Shown here: one piece after another, positions 27,783-35,327 of the stretch
Layout of the letters: each line of letters begins with the position of its first letter
Position numbering within the stretch: the stretch's first letter is position 1
Assembly: GCA_005880915.1 (NCBI GenBank)
Contig: VBIW01000036.1
Coordinates: 91,800 to 155,799, forward strand
Direction: 5' to 3'
Source: Chloroflexota bacterium
GTDB lineage: Bacteria; Chloroflexota; Dormibacteria; Dormibacterales; Dormibacteraceae
Length of the DNA: 64,000 nt
Notes under the pieces: model-generated
What the model was told of the DNA's origin: nothing
The model's database searches: none
Seen by the model: only the letters and a program-made list of their open reading frames with translations
Program-made: the position numbers and the translations under genes

Positions 27783-27811
27783 TTGACAAGACGCGACGTC
27801 TTGTCTAGTCT
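27783..27811 (+). promoter_or_regulatory. Promoter with embedded palindromic operator for tetR-ABC operon
   Basis: A consensus -35 TTGACA (27783-27788) and a -10-like TAGTCT (27806-27811) are separated by 17 bases. The spacer and the end of the -35 form a perfect inverted repeat GACAAGACG-CGA-CGTCTTGTC (27785-27805). A regulator bound there would block RNA polymerase, so this is a strong candidate for autorepression by the TetR protein encoded directly downstream. Predicted transcription start is near 27818. Confidence 0.8.
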
Positions 27812-27865
27812 CGTCGCATCGAACCCGGGGGAGCACGCGAGCGGATCCTGACTCGGGCCAGGGTC

Positions 27866-28597
27866 GTGCTGGCCATGGGAGGCCGGCCGACCGTGGAGGA
27901 CTTTGCGACAGCCGCCGGAGTGTCCCGGGCCAGCTTCTACCGCGCGTTCAAGTCACGCGATGCCCTGATCGAGGCCCTCAACCGGGTCCCTGAGCCCGAT
28001 GCACGGGAGCGAATTCTCGCCGCGACGTTCCGCATGGTCGGCGAGCGTGGTCTCAGCTCGCTCTCGATGGACGAGCTAGCGGGCAAGGCCGGCGTGTCGC
28101 GCGCTTCCGTCTACCGACTCTTCCCCGGCAAGAGCGCCCTCTTCACAGCCCTGGTGCGCGCCTACTCCCCCCTCGAGCCGGTCACCAAGGTGCTCGCCGC
28201 GATGGGGGACGAGCCACCGGGGGTCGTCATGCCAGAGGTCGCGCGCGCCGTCTATCGCACGGTCTATGCCAACGGCGAGAACCGAACCGGGCTTCTCCGC
28301 GCGATCTTCTTCGAGGTCAGCAGCCTCTCCCCCGACACCGAGGCTGCGGCTCGCGACGTGATCACCAATCTCGTCGGAATGCTCGCGAGGTACCTCACCA
28401 CCCAGATGTCAGCAGGGCGCTTACGACAGATGCATCCGCTGCTGGCGCTGCAGTCGTTCGCCGGGCCCATCTTCTTTCACCTCATCACTCGTCCCGCTGC
28501 CGAACGAGTGCTGGGCATCGAAATCGGCGGCGAAGACGCAGTGACCGAGCTGGCCGAGGCTTGGCTGCGCGGCATGTCGCCGGAGGAGAAGCGATGA
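27866..28597 (+). CDS. TetR-family regulator with two tandem N-terminal HTH domains
   Basis: 243 aa from the first canonical start, GTG 27866. Two TetR-type helix-turn-helix segments follow one another: TVEDFATAAGVSRASFYRAF and SMDELAGKAGVSRASVYRLF. The second domain is complete (begins ARERILAATFRMVGERG). The first domain is also complete only if translation starts upstream: codons 27833-27865 read ARERILTRARVV in frame, with no ATG, GTG or TTG available, only ATC 27818 at the predicted transcript 5' end and CTG 27848. The C-terminal 130 residues are a ligand/dimerisation domain. It controls most likely its own operon with the ABC exporter, which it overlaps (ATGA). Confidence 0.85.
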   Translation: MLAMGGRPTVEDFATAAGVSRASFYRAFKSRDALIEALNRVPEPDARERILAATFRMVGERGLSSLSMDELAGKAGVSRASVYRLFPGKSALFTALVRAYSPLEPVTKVLAAMGDEPPGVVMPEVARAVYRTVYANGENRTGLLRAIFFEVSSLSPDTEAAARDVITNLVGMLARYLTTQMSAGRLRQMHPLLALQSFAGPIFFHLITRPAAERVLGIEIGGEDAVTELAEAWLRGMSPEEKR

Positions 28598-29310
28598 GCG
28601 AGCAATACGCGGTAAGCGTGGAGGACGTGTCCAAATCGTTTGGCGGGTTCAAGGCGCTGAACGGTGTGACCCTGCGCGTACGCCAGGGCGAGATATACGG
28701 CTTGCTCGGCCCGAACGGCGCCGGCAAGACGACGTTGATCCGCCTCATCTGTGGGCTCCTCGAAGCGCACGCCGGCAACGTGACGGTGCTGGGGCAGCGC
28801 ATGCCCAATGTCGGGGTGCTGCGGCATATCGGCTACATGACGCAGCAGGCCGCGCTCTATCCGGCATTGTCCGTGGAAGAGAACGTACGGTTCTTCGCCG
28901 CCATCAACGGGGCCGAGGCGGGCGTGAAGGAGGCGCTCGAGCTGGTGCAGCTCTTCGACCGGAGAAGGTCGGTCGTGGCGACTCTGAGCGGCGGCATGCG
29001 GCAGCGGTGTTCGCTGGCGTGCGCGCTCGTACACCGTCCTGAGCTGTTGCTGCTCGATGAACCGACGGTCGGCATCGATCCCCAGCTTCGGGTCCAGTTC
29101 TGGGAGTACTTCCGCAATATGGCGGCCGCCGGGACGACGATGGTCGTTTCCAGCCATGTCATGGACGAGGCCGATCGCTGCCAGCGCCTCGGCCTGATCC
29201 AGTACGGCAGGCTCCTCGCCGAAGGCACGCCCGCAGAAATACGAGTGCAGGGCGGCAGTCAAAACCTCGAGGAGGCGTTCCTCGCGCTCGCGGGAAGGAA
29301 AGAGTCATGA
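28594..29310 (+). CDS. ABC transporter ATP-binding protein (DrrA-like exporter)
   Basis: 238 aa from ATG 28594, overlapping the tetR stop. Walker A GPNGAGKTTLIRLICG, Q-loop MTQQAALYP, signature LSGGMRQR, Walker B LLLLDEPTVGIDP and switch His VVSSHVMDEADRC. It belongs to the ABC-2 type drug/lipid export group (DrrA/CcmA/NatA-like). With the next gene it forms an exporter that the TetR protein probably controls, with the substrate unknown. Confidence 0.93.
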   Translation: MSEQYAVSVEDVSKSFGGFKALNGVTLRVRQGEIYGLLGPNGAGKTTLIRLICGLLEAHAGNVTVLGQRMPNVGVLRHIGYMTQQAALYPALSVEENVRFFAAINGAEAGVKEALELVQLFDRRRSVVATLSGGMRQRCSLACALVHRPELLLLDEPTVGIDPQLRVQFWEYFRNMAAAGTTMVVSSHVMDEADRCQRLGLIQYGRLLAEGTPAEIRVQGGSQNLEEAFLALAGRKES

Positions 29311-30407
29311 GCGGCCATCGCATTGCGGCGATCACGCGGCGGCTGCTCCAGGGATTTCGGCGCGACCGGCGGACCCTGGCCTTGCTCTTCGTCGCGCCGA
29401 TCGTCATCCTCGGCCTCCTCGGCTACCTCATGCGAGGCTCCTCGAGCGCCCCCCAGGTCGGCATCGCGAACCAGGATCCCGGCGCCCTCGGCACTGTGGT
29501 CGCCAGCGCTCTGCGCCATTCGAGCCACATCAAGACCACCGACATCAACGCATCGGACGGCGACGCAAAGCTCAAAGACGGGTCGCTTGTCGCCTACATC
29601 GTTCTGCCGGCCGATTTCACGCAGCAAGCACAGGCCGGCAACGTGGTGCCGGAGGTGCACCTCGAGGGATCACAGCCGGGCGAGGACACTCCCGTGATCC
29701 AGGCGCTCCAGCAGGCGATGATCTCGCTCGCCTCAGGCGTGGCCGGCCGTAGCGTGAGCTTCCAACCGCACATCACATATCTCTACGGCGGGTCAAACTA
29801 CGACACGCTCGACTATTTCGGCGCCGCCTTCGTGGGCCTCGTCGTGTTCTTCCTCGTGTTCGTGATCACGATCGTCTCGTTCCTCAACGAGCGCTCGCAG
29901 GGCACGCTCGAGCGCCTGATGGCGAGCCCGTTGCGGCGAGGCGAGATCGTGGTCGGTTACATGCTTGGTTTCACGGTGCTTGCCCTCGTCCAGGCCGCAG
30001 AGGTTCTGATCTTCGCTCTCGCGATCCTGAGGATCCACAACGAGGGCAGCGTGCTGCTGATCTTCGGCATGGAGGCGCTGATGGCGATCGCCGCGGTCAA
30101 CCTCGGCATCTTCCTCAGCATGTTCGCCCGCTCTGAATTCCAGGCGGTCCAGTTCATACCGCTGGTGGTCGTGCCCCAGGTCCTGCTCTCGGGCATCATC
30201 TTCCCCGTCTCCAGCGAGCCGACCCTGCTGCAGTGGGTTTCGAACGTGCTGCCGCTTACCTACGCCGTCAACGGGATGCGCGACATCATGGTCAAGGGCG
30301 CCGACCTGACCTGGGCGTCGCTCGAGCTGGACGCCGGGGTGGTCTTGGGATTCTGCGTGCTGCTGATCGTGGCCGGCACCGCCACCCTTCGCCGGAGGCT
30401 GGGCTGA
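29307..30407 (+). CDS. ABC-2 type transporter permease
   Basis: 366 aa from ATG 29307, overlapping the ATPase gene by 4 bases. One membrane helix at the N-terminus (LALLFVAPIVILGLLGYLM), a soluble extracytoplasmic loop of about 130 residues (about 45-170), and five helices in the C-terminal half. The stretch FLNERSQGTLERLMASPLRRGEI is the cytosolic coupling region of ABC-2 permeases, and LLSGIIFPV with LPLTYAVNGMRDIM are family marks. Likely exports a toxic or hydrophobic compound with the ATPase subunit. Confidence 0.92.
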   Translation: MSGHRIAAITRRLLQGFRRDRRTLALLFVAPIVILGLLGYLMRGSSSAPQVGIANQDPGALGTVVASALRHSSHIKTTDINASDGDAKLKDGSLVAYIVLPADFTQQAQAGNVVPEVHLEGSQPGEDTPVIQALQQAMISLASGVAGRSVSFQPHITYLYGGSNYDTLDYFGAAFVGLVVFFLVFVITIVSFLNERSQGTLERLMASPLRRGEIVVGYMLGFTVLALVQAAEVLIFALAILRIHNEGSVLLIFGMEALMAIAAVNLGIFLSMFARSEFQAVQFIPLVVVPQVLLSGIIFPVSSEPTLLQWVSNVLPLTYAVNGMRDIMVKGADLTWASLELDAGVVLGFCVLLIVAGTATLRRRLG

Positions 30408-30431
30408 GAACGCCGGTACTCTGAACCCGGA

Positions 30432-30737
30432 ATGTTTCTGGTCTGCTCGAGCCGGTGCGGTAGCAAGCTGTTTCGCGCGCTGTTCGCCGAGGTGGAGATC
30501 GACGCGTCCGGCGAATACGTTGATCACCGCATCACACAGCCTGGCTACGTTTGCCTCAACTGCGGCGCACCCGCCCTCGACCTAGGCGAGGTTCCCGCCG
30601 AGCTCGAAGCCGAGGCACGCGAGGACGATGTGGCCTACGCGGCGGCCGACGTCCTCTGCCCAGTCTGCGAAACCATGGTCCAGCTGGGCGCGGATATGGA
30701 GTGCCCGAACTGCGGTTCGCCTCTGGAAGTCAGGTAA
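30432..30737 (+). CDS. Zinc-ribbon protein, unknown function
   Basis: 101 aa from ATG 30432. Four Cys pairs: CSSRC at the N-terminus, CLNC in the middle, and CPVC with CPNC at the C-terminus, which suggests two zinc ribbons separated by an acidic helix (LEAEAREDDVAYAAADV). No catalytic motif. Its 3' end overlaps the convergent ligase gene by 8 bases. It could bind nucleic acid or protein; function unknown. Confidence 0.7.
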   Translation: MFLVCSSRCGSKLFRALFAEVEIDASGEYVDHRITQPGYVCLNCGAPALDLGEVPAELEAEAREDDVAYAAADVLCPVCETMVQLGADMECPNCGSPLEVR

Positions 30738-31968
30738 GCGAGGCGGTGCCGAGCAGCACCGCTTGCATCGCGCGTACCGCCGCCGCGTCGCGCTGACGCA
30801 CCGCAGCCCGCAGCGCGCGCACAGCGCGCACCGTGTCCAGGTCGTCGGCCAGCGCCGCGTTGAACTCCGCCATCAGGGCGCGCCCGGGCGGGGCGGTTCG
30901 CCTCGCAGATCGGTCTTCGTCGGCGAGAAATTTCCGCATTCCCTCGATGAACCTCGCCGCCCGGGCGAGGCCGTCCCAGTTGAACTCCCAGTCGCGCCGG
31001 TAGTGGTGCGAGACGAGGTAGAGCCTCACCGCGGCTGCCGGCGCGCGCTGCAGCGTCTGGCTGACCTTGACGAGGTTCCCCCGCGATTTGCTCATCTTGT
31101 AGCCGTCGTAGCGCACCAGGCCGGTATGCATCCAGGCGCGCGCGAACGGCTTCTTTCCCGTGAGCGACTCCGACTGCGCTCGTTCTGACTCGTGATGGCT
31201 GAACTGCAAGTCGCGGCCACCGCCGTGGATGTCGATCTGCTTGCCGAGAAAGTGCATCGACATCGCAGTGCATTCGATGTGCCATCCGGGGCGACCGTCA
31301 CCGAATCTTGACGGCCATGCGGGCTCGTCGGGCGCGGACGGGCGCCACAGCGCAAAGTCGAGCGGATCACGCTTGGCGTTGGGACCGACCGTGCCGAGCA
31401 GGTCTTCGTGGCGCAGCTTGCGCAGCATCGAGAGGTGCGACAGGTGGGAGAGACGCCCGTAGCCGCGGTATTTGTTCACATCGAAGTACAGCGCATCAGT
31501 GCGATACGCATACCCCAGCGTGTGCAGCTTCGTCGAGGCCGCGAGGATGTGGCCGATCTCGTCCGAGACCCGCGGCATCACATCGGGCGGTCGCCAACCG
31601 AGCGCGGTCATGTCGCGGATCTGGACTTGGGTCTCGCGGTCGGCCAGGTCGCGCCAGTCGACGCCGTCGCGCCGCGCGCGCTCGAAAAGTGGATCGTCGA
31701 CGTCGGTCACGTTCTGTACGTACTTCACACGCGCCCCGCCTGCCTCGATGAATCTCACGAGCACGTCGAAGATCGAGAACGTAAAGGCGTGACCCATGTG
31801 GCCCGAGTCGTAGGGCGTTACGCCGCACACATAGAGCGTCACCGCCTTTCGCGGCGGCGGAGAAAACGAGACCTTCCGCTCCGAGAGCGTGTCTCGAACC
31901 CGAAAGCGAATCGGTGTTTTCGTCCTAGCCCGGACGGGCGGCGACCGCTGCGTCCGCGCGCAGCGCAT
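30730..31968 (-). CDS. MshC-like cysteine ligase / short cysteinyl-tRNA synthetase homologue
   Basis: About 412 aa from ATG 31968, which overlaps metK by 44 bases. It is a class I cysteine-activating enzyme: zinc Cys in [17 protein letters not shown] (HIGH motif as HMGH), zinc ligands GWHIECTAM and SHHESER, and KMSKS in [11 protein letters not shown]. The wording [35 protein letters not shown] and [12 protein letters not shown] is closer to mycothiol ligase MshC than to CysS as I remember them, and the enzyme ends after a short helical domain without a CysS C-terminal extension. It either joins cysteine to glucosaminyl-inositol or charges tRNA-Cys. A second CysS elsewhere in the genome would favour MshC. 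Confidence 0.82.
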   Translation of the reverse strand: MRCARTQRSPPVRARTKTPIRFRVRDTLSERKVSFSPPPRKAVTLYVCGVTPYDSGHMGHAFTFSIFDVLVRFIEAGGARVKYVQNVTDVDDPLFERARRDGVDWRDLADRETQVQIRDMTALGWRPPDVMPRVSDEIGHILAASTKLHTLGYAYRTDALYFDVNKYRGYGRLSHLSHLSMLRKLRHEDLLGTVGPNAKRDPLDFALWRPSAPDEPAWPSRFGDGRPGWHIECTAMSMHFLGKQIDIHGGGRDLQFSHHESERAQSESLTGKKPFARAWMHTGLVRYDGYKMSKSRGNLVKVSQTLQRAPAAAVRLYLVSHHYRRDWEFNWDGLARAARFIEGMRKFLADEDRSARRTAPPGRALMAEFNAALADDLDTVRAVRALRAAVRQRDAAAVRAMQAVLLGTASLT

Positions 31969-33151
31969 CGACTCGGTTCGTCGCCTCCCAGGGCACGCCA
32001 AGGTCGTCGCGGCCGAAGTGACCGTACGCAGCCGTCTGCTTGTAGATCGGGCGCAGGAGATCCATGCTCGCGATGATCGCGCCCGGCCGCAGGTCGAAGT
32101 GCCGCTGAACGAGCTGCAGCAATTCGGCTTCCGACTTGGTGCCGGTGCCGAACGTCTCCACGGCGATCGAGGTCGGATGCGCGCGGCCGATTGCGTAGGA
32201 GACCTGCACCTCGCAGCGATCCGCCAGCCCTGCCGCGACCAGGTTCTTGGCCACGTGCCTGGCTGCGTAGGCGGCCGACCGGTCGACCTTGCTGGGGTCC
32301 TTGCCGCTGAAGGCGCCGCCGCCGTGCCGCGCCACGCCGCCGTACGTGTCGACGATGATCTTGCGCCCGGTGAGTCCTGCGTCCGCCGCGGGGCCGCCCA
32401 GCACGAAGTGGCCGCTGGGGTTGACCATGATCTTGGTCGCGGCGTCGATGACCTGTCCCTTGAGCACAGGATTGATCACCAGCTCACGCACCCCTTCTGC
32501 GATCTCTTTCTGGGTCGCGCTGGCGGCGTGGTGCGTCGAGACCACGATTGCCTCGATCCGCTTGGGCTTGCCGTACTCGTACTCGACGGTGACCTGCGTT
32601 TTGCCATCGGGCCGCAGGAAGGGCAGCGCACCGTTATTGCGTATCTCTGCGAGCTTTTTCGCCAGCTTGTTGGCAAGCGAGATGGTGAGCGGCATCAGCT
32701 CGGGAGTCTCGCGGCAGGCGAAGCCGATCATCATGCCCTGATCCCCCGCGCCCTGAAGCTCGAATGGATCGTCATTCACCGAGCCCTCGCGCGACTCGAG
32801 CGAGTTGCTGACGCCAGCCGCGATGTCGGGCGACTGTTCCTTGAGGTAAACCTGGATCAGCGCGTGGTCGGCGTCGAATCCGATCTGCTCGTCGTTGTAG
32901 CCGATCGCTCGGATCGTGTCGCGGATAGTGCGCTGGATGTCGAGCTCTGCGTGCGTGGTCACCTCACCGATCACGACGCACAGTCCTTTCGTGATCGCGG
33001 TCTCGCACGCGACCCGAGCGTGAGGGTCCTGCCCGAGCATGCCGTCGAGCACCGCATCGGAAACCTGGTCGCAGACCTTGTCAGGGTGCCCTTCCGTGAC
33101 GGATTCCGAGGTCAGGAGGTACGAGGTGGACGTGCTGAATGAGGTAGCCAC
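31925..33151 (-). CDS. metK: S-adenosylmethionine synthetase
   Basis: 408 aa from GTG 33151. Makes S-adenosylmethionine from methionine and ATP. Motifs: ATP-binding [21 protein letters not shown] (hexapeptide of the family), [12 protein letters not shown], and the P-loop-like [19 protein letters not shown]. Full length. A -10-like TATGAT lies on this strand at 33168-33163, only 11 bases from the start codon, so the leader would be very short. It precedes the MshC/CysS-like gene and overlaps it, so the two are probably co-transcribed. Confidence 0.97.
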   Translation of the reverse strand: MATSFSTSTSYLLTSESVTEGHPDKVCDQVSDAVLDGMLGQDPHARVACETAITKGLCVVIGEVTTHAELDIQRTIRDTIRAIGYNDEQIGFDADHALIQVYLKEQSPDIAAGVSNSLESREGSVNDDPFELQGAGDQGMMIGFACRETPELMPLTISLANKLAKKLAEIRNNGALPFLRPDGKTQVTVEYEYGKPKRIEAIVVSTHHAASATQKEIAEGVRELVINPVLKGQVIDAATKIMVNPSGHFVLGGPAADAGLTGRKIIVDTYGGVARHGGGAFSGKDPSKVDRSAAYAARHVAKNLVAAGLADRCEVQVSYAIGRAHPTSIAVETFGTGTKSEAELLQLVQRHFDLRPGAIIASMDLLRPIYKQTAAYGHFGRDDLGVPWEATNRVDALRADAAVAARPG

Positions 33152-33222
33152 AACGACGGCAAATCATATCGAGATGGGGACCGGGATCCTATTACCCGCC
33201 CCGCGCTGGCATCGTTAGCGCT

Positions 33223-33747
33223 GTGATGAGAGGTGCCGCTCTCGGGCTGGCGATGTTGGTCGCGATGGCGTGCAATGGCCCGGGATCCGGCCCGAGCCTG
33301 CCCTCAGGCGCCCACTGGATCCACTACGCGCTCGTGAGCTCCGCAGGACCCGTGTCTCGAACGCAGGGTGTGCTGGCGGCCACATCTCTGTCGACGATCC
33401 GCGCTCAGGCGATCAGCGCCACGAGCACCACCTCGGCCGTCACGCCCTGGCCGGACGCCGGCCAGAAATCAGGAGTCCTTTACGTCGCGGTCGTCACACA
33501 TTACGAATGCACGAGGCCCACCGAGGACAAGATGGCCGCGAACGGCCCGGCGCTCTTCTACGTCCACTGGATCGGGCATTCGTCCGGAGTCTGCAACGCC
33601 GCGATGGCTGTGCCGTCATACCGGCTGTATGAGGTGCAGGTCGACCAGCTGCCGCGGTCGGGCAATGTCGACCTCAAGCTGCTGGTCGAGGATGCAGCCG
33701 ACGGCACGAAGATGGTGATCGCGGAGGCAGCCGTCCAGCTCAGCTAG
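33223..33747 (+). CDS. Secreted or lipoprotein, unknown function
   Basis: 174 aa from GTG 33223 (ATG 33226 is adjacent). The N-terminus MRGAALGLAMLVAMACNGPG is a signal peptide with a lipobox-like AMAC, followed by a Gly/Pro/Ser linker, so it may be a lipoprotein. The mature part is mostly beta-type with two further Cys (HYECTR and SGVCNA) that could form a disulfide. No known domain. Convergent with, and overlapping by 4 bases, the sigma/Rieske operon. Confidence 0.65.
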   Translation: MMRGAALGLAMLVAMACNGPGSGPSLPSGAHWIHYALVSSAGPVSRTQGVLAATSLSTIRAQAISATSTTSAVTPWPDAGQKSGVLYVAVVTHYECTRPTEDKMAANGPALFYVHWIGHSSGVCNAAMAVPSYRLYEVQVDQLPRSGNVDLKLLVEDAADGTKMVIAEAAVQLS

Positions 33748-34007
33748 TAGCCGTTGTGGTGTCGCGAGTCCTCGGGCTCCTGGCCAAGCAGCTGTGCCTG
33801 CAGCGCAAAGATGTCGTCGAGCACGCGGTCGATCCGCCGCCCCTCGAGCCTATGCTCGGCGAGGACGCCCGCGCGTTCGAGATGGCGCCGCAGCGCGGCA
33901 CCCAGCGGGCCGTCGATCCGGCTCTGGCCTCGGACCTGAGCCTCCTCCAGCAGCTGAAGGCATCTGTCGAGGGCGAGCTGCCTCGTCCTGTGCGCCCGGA
34001 CGCTCAT
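33744..34007 (-). CDS. 87-aa helical protein, third gene of sigma/Rieske operon
   Basis: 87 aa from ATG 34007 in an ATGA overlap with the Rieske gene; the track ORF starts inside that gene. The sequence MSVRAHRTRQLALDRCLQLL and LGAALRRHLERAGVLAEHRLEG is strongly helical and charged, with one Cys and a His-rich end (DSRHHNGY). No family recognised. The coupling with the Rieske and sigma genes makes a regulatory or accessory role to that pair likely (inference). Confidence 0.6.
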   Translation of the reverse strand: MSVRAHRTRQLALDRCLQLLEEAQVRGQSRIDGPLGAALRRHLERAGVLAEHRLEGRRIDRVLDDIFALQAQLLGQEPEDSRHHNGY

Positions 34008-34654
34008 TCCGTGCCGAGCACCTCGACGCGGCCCGCATCTGTGACGCGCACGCGGACGGTGTTGAGCGCCGGCAGCGCGTAGGCGTCTGCGGGCCGGCCA
34101 TCGGGGGCAAAGGCAGCCGGGTGACAGGGGCATGCCAGATGTCCTTCCTTGCGGCTCCACCAGAGCTCACAAGGGAGGTGGGAGCAGATCGATGAGACCG
34201 CGCTCACGCTATCGCCGCGCCGGAAGAGGAAGGCGCCGACGCTGCCCGCCGCCACCTGGTGGCCCTGGCCCTCCGGCAGCTCGGTCAGTGCGGCCACGTC
34301 GACCCAGCGCCCGTTGACAGGGTCGATCGGCTCGCCGCCGGCCCGTCGGGGGTGCGGTTCCATCTCCCTGCTCAGAAAGCCGCCGCCGGCCGCGCCCGCC
34401 GCCAGACCGAGCCCAGCGACCAACGCACCGCGGCGGGTCATCCACCCGCCGGACGGCGTCTGCCCCAGGGCGCCGGCCAGGCGATTGCGGAACGCCGGGT
34501 GCATTCGCTGCGGGGCCTGCCGCGCGCCCGCCAGCCGTGCCGCGGCGGTGATGGCGGCCTTTTCCTCCGCGTCCCCCCCGCGCAACTTCAGCCTCCTGCC
34601 GCGGAGCAGGTCGGAGACGATCTTGTCGAGCCGGTCCTCGGGTTTCCGGTTCAT
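34004..34654 (-). CDS. Membrane-anchored Rieske [2Fe-2S] protein, possible anti-sigma factor
   Basis: 216 aa. Residues 1-65 form a charged helical cytosolic domain (KPEDRLDKIVSDLLRGRRLKL). Residues about 74-95 are a membrane segment with MTRRGALVAGLGLAAGA. Residues 115-212 are a Rieske domain with the cluster ligands C157-x-H159 and C175-P-C-H178, plus C162 and C177 for the usual disulfide. So an extracytoplasmic cluster is tied to a cytosolic domain. The gene overlaps the sigma-factor gene (ATGA), so the cytosolic part may hold the sigma factor and release it on redox change (inference). It could instead be a plain electron carrier. Confidence 0.85.
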   Translation of the reverse strand: MNRKPEDRLDKIVSDLLRGRRLKLRGGDAEEKAAITAAARLAGARQAPQRMHPAFRNRLAGALGQTPSGGWMTRRGALVAGLGLAAGAAGGGFLSREMEPHPRRAGGEPIDPVNGRWVDVAALTELPEGQGHQVAAGSVGAFLFRRGDSVSAVSSICSHLPCELWWSRKEGHLACPCHPAAFAPDGRPADAYALPALNTVRVRVTDAGRVEVLGTE

Positions 34655-35181
34655 TCAGAAACCCGCACCTTGGCCGCCGCACGCAGAGCGCGCAGCTGCA
34701 TGACCTTGATCGCACCGACTGTCGAATGCATCTCTGCTGCCACTTCCTTCAGGGAATACCCGTGCAGGAAACGGAGCTCGAGCACGCGTCGGTAGTTGTC
34801 GGAGAGCTGCGTGAGGATTTGCTGCACGGTCTCGGTGCCCGCCTCCGGCGACGGGCCGCGGGGGATGACGAGTGCGAGGTCTTCGCGCAGCTCAGCTTCG
34901 GACAGGCCGAGGCGGGTGCTCCAGAACGCTCCGAGCACGGAGCGCGCGGTGGCGAAGAGGTAGCCCCGAATTGCACTGGCGGGCGCGGTCTGGCGCAGAC
35001 GCGGGATCGCCTTCATGGCGACCTGCTGCGTCAGGTCCTCGGCGTCTGCCCGGTTGCCGACCCGGGCGTAGATGAAGGCGTAGACCAGCTCCAGCTCGTC
35101 GAGCGCGATGTCGGTCGCACGCGAGACGATGGGCAGCTCGAGCACATCAGCCGGCTGGCCGGGCTGCTCTTCAGTCGTCAT
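34651..35181 (-). CDS. ECF-type RNA polymerase sigma factor
   Basis: 176 aa from ATG 35181; the track start adds 11 residues. Sigma region 2 spans about residues 25-95 (VYAFIYARVGNRADAEDLTQQVAMKAI), with a linker rich in Pro, Glu and Ala, and region 4 spans about 120-170 (LTQLSDNYRRVLELRFLHGYSLKEVAAEM, then TVGAIKVMQLRALRAA). No regions 1 or 3, so an extracytoplasmic-function sigma factor. It is the first gene of a three-gene operon with the Rieske protein as the likely partner. Autoregulation is common in this class, but no matching promoter is seen by eye. Confidence 0.9.
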   Translation of the reverse strand: MTTEEQPGQPADVLELPIVSRATDIALDELELVYAFIYARVGNRADAEDLTQQVAMKAIPRLRQTAPASAIRGYLFATARSVLGAFWSTRLGLSEAELREDLALVIPRGPSPEAGTETVQQILTQLSDNYRRVLELRFLHGYSLKEVAAEMHSTVGAIKVMQLRALRAAAKVRVSE

Positions 35182-35273
35182 AAGATCCAGCGCTGGCAAC
35201 CGCGCACCTGGCAATCACCGCGAACCACGCTCTGGCGGTCGTCAATCCGGCTCAGCACCGTGTTCGAGCATTA

Positions 35274-35295
35274 CCGCAGCAGGTTACTGCTGCGG
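35274..35295 (-). terminator. Hairpin downstream of DUF4349 gene (distal)
   Basis: Perfect 9-bp stem CCGCAGCAG/CTGCTGCGG with loop GTTA on the plus strand, in the gap between the end of the DUF4349 gene and the sigma gene. It forms a pair with the next hairpin. No T-tract. Confidence 0.6.
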
Positions 35296-35315
35296 CTGGG
35301 GATTCAGCCCCAGCC
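35294..35315 (-). terminator. Hairpin downstream of DUF4349 gene (proximal)
   Basis: Stem GGCTGGGG/CCCCAGCC with loop ATTCAG, 13 bases after the DUF4349 stop (35328). It overlaps the distal hairpin by two bases, so the two may be alternatives or act in series. Confidence 0.6.
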
Positions 35316-35327
35316 CGCTCGATTTCG

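Noticed and set aside
31889-33142. 417-aa plus-strand ORF
   Set aside because: Exactly opposite metK, with no domain; shadow.
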